Shown in pieces: positions 43,267-47,080 of a DNA stretch of 47,080 nucleotides (positions are counted from its first letter, which is position 1; each line of letters starts with the position of its first letter). Made by a program: the position numbers and the translations under genes. The notes under the pieces were generated by a model. That model was not told the DNA's origin. It worked only from the letters and a program-made list of their open reading frames with translations, and searched no databases. The stretch is from Bacillota bacterium (GTDB taxonomy: Bacteria > Bacillota > Clostridia > Lachnospirales > Lachnospiraceae). Where the stretch lies: the NCBI GenBank assembly GCA_023415475.1, contig JAEZKL010000088.1:1-47080 (forward strand), read 5' to 3'.

Positions 43267-43286
43267 CATAAAATTATATAAATTAG

Positions 43287-43317
43287 TTGACTCTTGGGTT
43301 ACCCAAGGGATTACAAT
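43287..43317 (+). promoter_or_regulatory. MerR-type promoter/operator
   Basis: TTGACT (43287-43292) and TACAAT (43312-43317) are 19 bp apart, and the spacer carries the perfect dyad CTTGGGTTACCCAAG (43293-43307). Over-long 19-bp spacers with a dyad inside are the hallmark of MerR-family targets. It most likely autoregulates the gene at 43371. A second, imperfect dyad, CAGGGGTGCACACCTG, lies at about 43330-43345. Confidence 0.75.
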
Positions 43318-43370
43318 TATTACAGACGACAGGGGTGCACACCTGTAAGCCTTTGATAAGGAGGATTGTT

Positions 43371-44198
43371 ATGTATCGTATTGGCGAATTCTCGAAGTTA
43401 TGCGGGTTATCCATTGATACCCTCTATCATTATGAGAAGCGGAAGATTCTCGAACCTGCCAGAGTGGATCAATTTACCGGTTATCGCTATTATGAGGCCG
43501 GTCAACTTGTGACGGTTAATAAGATTATGGCATTAAAGGATGCTAACTTCTCGCTAGAGGAGATCGCTACGGTGCTGAACCGAAACCTTCCATTACCTTC
43601 CTTAATTAGTTTATTAGAGAATAAATCTTTAATACTGGAGGAAGAGCTTCATAAGGAGCTCAATAGGCTGGAACGTCTCCGAACCAATATATTTTTGATT
43701 AAGAATGGAGGCATACCCCAAATGAATGAAATAACAATTAAAAGTGTGGAACCTATCCTAATAGCATCGATACGAAAAAGCTTTCATAGCAGCCGTTTTG
43801 ACGAAGAACTGACCGATATGTGGGCAAAGGTCAACGAGCACATCGATAAGGTGGGCGGAAAGCGTACGATACCCTGTATGATGCTGTATCATAGAGGGTG
43901 GGGTGATATGGATTCTACATCGACCCTTGAGGTGGAGGTTGTCGAACCGGTTACAAAGAGCTTTTCGGAATCAGATATTGTAAAGATTTATGAGCTACCG
44001 GCGATAGAAAAGATGGTCTGCATCGTACACAAAGGTCCCTTCTCAACCATGCCCGGAACCTTTGAGGCCTTGTATGATTGGATTAGACAGAACGGATATA
44101 AAATGTGCGGACCGCTTAGAGAGATTTATCATAAGGGTGAGTGGATTACCGACAGCCCCGAGGATTATATTACCGAGCTTCAGGTACCAATTGAATAA
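43371..44198 (+). CDS. MerR-family regulator with GyrI-like effector domain
   Basis: From the ATG at 43371, with AAGGAGG upstream, the protein has 275 residues. Residues 1-70 are the MerR winged helix (YRIGEFSKLCGLSIDTLYHYEKRKIL, TGYRYYEAGQL), 75-115 form the dimer coiled coil, and 120-275 are a GyrI/BltR-like small-molecule domain ending in EWITDSPEDYITELQVPIE. Such proteins (BltR, BmrR) sense drugs or metabolites and switch on efflux genes. No transporter is next to it, so it may act on itself or elsewhere. The frame is open upstream to 43287, but that part contains its own promoter. Confidence 0.9.
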   Translation: MYRIGEFSKLCGLSIDTLYHYEKRKILEPARVDQFTGYRYYEAGQLVTVNKIMALKDANFSLEEIATVLNRNLPLPSLISLLENKSLILEEELHKELNRLERLRTNIFLIKNGGIPQMNEITIKSVEPILIASIRKSFHSSRFDEELTDMWAKVNEHIDKVGGKRTIPCMMLYHRGWGDMDSTSTLEVEVVEPVTKSFSESDIVKIYELPAIEKMVCIVHKGPFSTMPGTFEALYDWIRQNGYKMCGPLREIYHKGEWITDSPEDYITELQVPIE

Positions 44199-44217
44199 TA
44201 AGAAAAATATAAACATT

Positions 44218-44266
44218 AGGTGCTGTACAACAATAAAGCCAAGAGCTGTTGTACAGCACCTCTTTT
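44218..44266 (+). terminator. Terminator after the MerR-type gene
   Basis: AGGTGCTGTACAACA (44218-44232) pairs perfectly with TGTTGTACAGCACCT (44247-44261), a 15-bp stem, followed by CTTTT. The rest of the 327-base gap to the GH5 gene shows a possible promoter and nothing else. Confidence 0.85.
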
Positions 44267-44319
44267 AAAATAATCAATCATTTTTATATTATTACACAAA
44301 GAGTATCAGTGATAACATA

Positions 44320-44348
44320 ATGCCAAGAATAGATTTGTATGGTATAAT
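44320..44348 (+). promoter_or_regulatory. Candidate promoter of the GH5 gene
   Basis: A perfect TATAAT (44343-44348) has only a weak -35 sequence ATGCCA 17 bp upstream. It would give a leader of about 170 bases before the GH5 start. Confidence 0.35.
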
Positions 44349-44525
44349 CTTCTAGGATAAGTAAATTTAAGTTAATCATGTGTATTCCATTGGAGCATAT
44401 CCTATTCACGGATGGATGAGATCCGCTTTTGGAAGCTCTGTACCGGATTCCTCATCGGTATAAATTATTATAAAGGCTAATATTTTATGGTGAATGAATT
44501 ACAAATACGATACGGGGGGAATTTT

Positions 44526-45773
44526 ATGGAAAAAAGAAAAAGAATAATAGTTACATTATTTATTATGATATTTGCACTAGTAATGCTGATAGCATGTAAT
44601 AGCAATAAGGAGACAGAGAATGCCCCGATAGCGAAACTCAAAGTACAAGCGTCAGTGACTCCTACCGCTGAGCTCACGTCAGAACCGACATCAGTACCTA
44701 CAGTCGCACCGCCCGTATTATCAAACGGGCCGACTGTCGAGGAAGTTCAGGAGATGAGGGATATTCCTTCAATAGAACTAGTAAAGGAAATTAAAATTGG
44801 ATGGAATTTAGGAAATACACTGGATGCCACCGGAGAGGGTAACAGCTCAGAAATATCCTGGGGTAATCCACTAACGAAGAAAGAAATGATTGATACAGTA
44901 AAGTCAGCAGGCTTTAATGTATTAAGATTACCGATAACGTGGGAAAAGCATCTTGGACCAGCTCCGGATTATATCATTGATGAGAAATGGCTGAACAGAG
45001 TACAGCAGATCGCTGATTACGCAATTGAGAATGATATGTTTGTCATTATCAATATGCATCATGAGGAATGGCATTTTCCATCCTATGATAATGCAGAGGC
45101 TGCAATTGATATTCTGACTAAGGTATGGAGGCAGATTGCCGACCGTTTTGAGCATTATGATGAGCATCTTATCTTTGAAGGATTGAATGAACCACGACAA
45201 AAGGGTACAAATAATGAATGGAACGGTGGCAACGAGGAGGGCTGGGAAGTAGTGAACCGGTTCAATGCAGCCTTTGTAGAGACGATTCGTAAGTCCGGTG
45301 GCAACAATCCGCTCAGACATCTTATGATTCCACCTTATGCAGCTACCTCCAACACCAGAGCGTGGGCAGGCTTTACTATTCCAGAGGATGACAAGATTAT
45401 TGTATCCATTCACGCATATACACCATATAACTTTGCCTTAAATAAAAACGGAACCTCTAAATGGAGTATAGATAATAGTAATGATACCGCAGAGATCGAT
45501 TCTCTGATGGAAAGCCTTAATAAAAATTATATAAGCAAAGGAATACCGGTTATACTTGGTGAGTTTGGTGCAATGAACAAGGATAATTTAGAAAGCCGTG
45601 TGGCATGGGCACATTATTATATAAAAAAGGCAAAAGAGAAAGGAATTCCTTGTATTTGGTGGGATAACGGAGCTTTTGCAGGCAGCGGAGAATTATTTGG
45701 ACTTCTCGACAGGCGAAAGCTTACATGGAAATATCCCGAAGTTGTAGATGCATTAATGAAGGGACTTCAATAA
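44526..45773 (+). CDS. Glycoside hydrolase family 5 lipoprotein (endoglucanase-like)
   Basis: From the ATG at 44526, with GGGGGG nine bases upstream, the protein has 415 residues. It has a lipoprotein signal with lipobox LIAC (Cys24), a Ser/Thr/Pro linker (about 35-75), and a GH5 catalytic domain: IGWNLGNTLDA, the acid/base E222 in FEGLNEPR, the HAYTPYNF segment and the nucleophile E346 in LGEFGAMN. The overall pattern resembles subfamily GH5_4, which cleaves beta-glucans, xyloglucan or cellulose. It should sit on the outer face of the membrane, without a carbohydrate-binding module or dockerin. That suits a plant-fibre-degrading Lachnospiraceae. Confidence 0.9.
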   Translation: MEKRKRIIVTLFIMIFALVMLIACNSNKETENAPIAKLKVQASVTPTAELTSEPTSVPTVAPPVLSNGPTVEEVQEMRDIPSIELVKEIKIGWNLGNTLDATGEGNSSEISWGNPLTKKEMIDTVKSAGFNVLRLPITWEKHLGPAPDYIIDEKWLNRVQQIADYAIENDMFVIINMHHEEWHFPSYDNAEAAIDILTKVWRQIADRFEHYDEHLIFEGLNEPRQKGTNNEWNGGNEEGWEVVNRFNAAFVETIRKSGGNNPLRHLMIPPYAATSNTRAWAGFTIPEDDKIIVSIHAYTPYNFALNKNGTSKWSIDNSNDTAEIDSLMESLNKNYISKGIPVILGEFGAMNKDNLESRVAWAHYYIKKAKEKGIPCIWWDNGAFAGSGELFGLLDRRKLTWKYPEVVDALMKGLQ

Positions 45774-45814
45774 CTGCCGCTGCTTATTGCAGAGAAAAGA
45801 GAGGAGATAATTAC

Positions 45815-46528
45815 ATGGAAAATATAACGTTGGATATAAAGAAAGAGCTTCGACGACTTGGAGCTGATATAGTCGGTATAGGGGACATCACTATGCTACC
45901 GGCTGAGGTAAGAAAGAATATGACCTTTGGAATAGCAGTTGCAGTAGCAATAGATCCGGAAGTAATAAAAGGGATTGAATATGGTCCTACGATGGAATAT
46001 CGCAATGCATATGATGAATTAAATGAGAAGCTGGATGCTATCGTAACATCAGGAACACAATACATACAGAGTTTAGGGTTTGATGCCATTGCACAAACAG
46101 TATCAGAGGTTGCAAAGGCAGAGACAGAGTATAATTCTGTGCTTCCTCATAAGACGATAGCTACACGAGCCGGCATCGGCTGGATCGGTAAGAATGCGAT
46201 GCTTGTGACGAAAGAATTCGGAAGTGCTGTGCGTATCTCTGCAATTCTGACCAATGCATGCCTGCAGGCAGATCAACCGATAAATGAATCGAAGTGTAAA
46301 GACTGCATGTGCTGCAAAGAGGCTTGTCCCGGAGAGGCTATTAGCGGAATAAATTGGAGTATCGTTTCTCATAGGGATATATTCTTCGATCCGGTTAAAT
46401 GTAAAAGAGAGGCAAGAAGAATTACGAAAGAAAGATTAAACATTGAGAAGACATTATGCGGAAAATGCGTCTTAGTATGTCCATTTACGCAGAAATATTT
46501 AGAAAAATGTAATGAAAACAACGATTAG
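45815..46528 (+). CDS. QueG-like iron-sulfur protein (double 4Fe-4S cluster)
   Basis: The 237-residue protein starts 41 bases after the GH5 gene, with GAGGAG before the ATG at 45815. It has the RAGIGWIGKNAMLVTKEFGSAVRISAIL core of the epoxyqueuosine reductase family and two cluster motifs: CKDCMCCKEACPGEA and CGKCVLVCPFTQ. QueG itself is longer (over 300 residues), catalyses the last step of queuosine synthesis and uses cobalamin. This shorter form, without the C-terminal repeats, is common in clostridia and its reaction is not established. Confidence 0.8.
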   Translation: MENITLDIKKELRRLGADIVGIGDITMLPAEVRKNMTFGIAVAVAIDPEVIKGIEYGPTMEYRNAYDELNEKLDAIVTSGTQYIQSLGFDAIAQTVSEVAKAETEYNSVLPHKTIATRAGIGWIGKNAMLVTKEFGSAVRISAILTNACLQADQPINESKCKDCMCCKEACPGEAISGINWSIVSHRDIFFDPVKCKREARRITKERLNIEKTLCGKCVLVCPFTQKYLEKCNENND

Positions 46529-46623
46529 GCTTTTATCAAAGCCTGATTTTATAAGGGTTTAGAGGCATTGTTTGAGTTTAATAAATTGTTTTAAAAAAAT
46601 AAAAAATTTAGAGTAAAAAGTTG

Positions 46624-46652
46624 TTGACAAAGATATGCGCATGTGGTATCAT
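46624..46652 (+). promoter_or_regulatory. rrn operon promoter
   Basis: TTGACA (46624-46629), a 17-bp spacer and TATCAT (46647-46652), preceded by an A/T-rich stretch that could serve as UP element. It is about 305 bases before the mature 16S 5' end. It shares TTGTTGACAAAG with the tRNA-Ser promoter. Confidence 0.75.
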
Positions 46653-46957
46653 TTATTTTGCTGACGCGTTAAAGAAAATAAACGCAAAGCACGACGAACC
46701 TTGATAATTGAACAGTGAAACAACCCTGAAAATTCTAAAAAACTCGAAGTTCCACATGGACTTCGAACAAAGAGAAATTTTCATTATGATATATTGTAAT
46801 GATATATCAACGAACCGTATCTGGAAACAGATACAACCACAAAAACAGTAAAGACGAAATTAGCTTGCAATTCTTAAGAATTGTAAAAGTGATTTTGTAA
46901 TCACAAGGTAATCAATAGATTACTTAGCCAAAGTTTGTCTGACTGGATCAAAAACTT
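46653..46957 (+). other. 16S rRNA leader
   Basis: This non-coding leader includes TTGATAATTGAACAGTG, of a type common before clostridial rRNA genes, and a row of small hairpins: CGAAGT/ACTTCG (46744-46764), TGATATAT/ATATATCA near 46787, GTATCTG-GAAA-CAGATAC near 46817, CAATTCTTAAGAATTG near 46868, GTGATT-TTGT-AATCAC and GTAATC-AATA-GATTAC near 46890-46924. They probably take part in antitermination and in processing of pre-16S RNA. Confidence 0.6.

Positions 46958-47080
<123 letters not shown>

Noticed and set aside
43232..43370. N-terminal extension of the MerR protein from 43287
   Set aside because: The extension would read through the promoter and operator; the ATG at 43371 has AAGGAGG and the standard MerR start MYRIGEF.
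44928..45413. 161-codon minus-strand frame inside the GH5 gene
   Set aside because: It is antisense to a well-supported GH5 domain with all catalytic residues and shows no protein family features.

Overview
The window is chromosomal DNA of a low-GC Gram-positive anaerobe, most likely a Lachnospiraceae member close to the Lachnoclostridium phytofermentans / Anaerocolumna group. The grounds are protein-level resemblance, the DUF3881 and DUF4446 genes, AdhE encoded near the origin, and a GH5 cellulase; I ran no search. It spans the replication origin: rpmH-rnpA-yidD-yidC-jag-mnmE-mnmG-rsmG run leftward and dnaA-dnaN-S4-recF-gyrB-gyrA run rightward from about 32.3 kb.

Layout. 1-2.0 kb: tRNA-Lys, thioredoxin, a small lysine-rich ORF and trmB, all leftward. 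2.1-5.2 kb: an Isf-type flavoprotein, a D,D-carboxypeptidase and a coiled-coil membrane protein. 5.4-11.9 kb: a complete leftward phosphate regulon pstS-pstC-pstA-pstB-phoU-phoB-phoR, preceded by three Pho-box half sites at an 11-bp period. 12.0-14.5 kb: tRNA-Arg, a DUF3881 protein and an HD-GYP protein. 14.5-17.6 kb: adhE, whose promoter is bracketed by two Rex-type operators. 17.7-20.7 kb: GNAT, DUF4446, parB, parA. 20.7-22.0 kb: a gene-poor stretch with three perfect parS sites, the last of which also looks like the terminator of the next operon. 22.0-25.2 kb: a DegS/DegU-like two-component pair, GNAT and rsmG. 25.2-32.0 kb: mnmG, mnmE, jag, yidC, yidD, rnpA, rpmH. 32.0-34.2 kb: a two-part origin flanking dnaA. 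34.2-41.5 kb: dnaN, S4 protein, recF, gyrB, gyrA. 41.5-46.5 kb: fumarase subunits, tRNA-Ser, a MerR-type regulator, a GH5 lipoprotein cellulase and a QueG-like Fe-S protein. 46.6 kb to the end: an rrn promoter, its hairpin-rich leader and the first ~120 bases of a 16S rRNA gene.

The most striking feature is that gyrB and gyrA, adjacent and otherwise intact, each carry one in-frame stop codon (TGA at 38070, TAA at 39089) at a conserved basic residue. Sequence error, recent inactivation or translation restart are all open; the first is the plainest. Other points of interest are a pair of mutually exclusive hairpins over the gyrB ribosome binding site, a four-copy GTTGATA array with exact 11-bp period downstream of dnaA, a parS/terminator hybrid, an ~80-bp interspersed hairpin repeat present three times, and a dense train of hairpins between jag and mnmE. 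I found no prophage, insertion sequence, CRISPR array or clear new defence or biosynthetic system.
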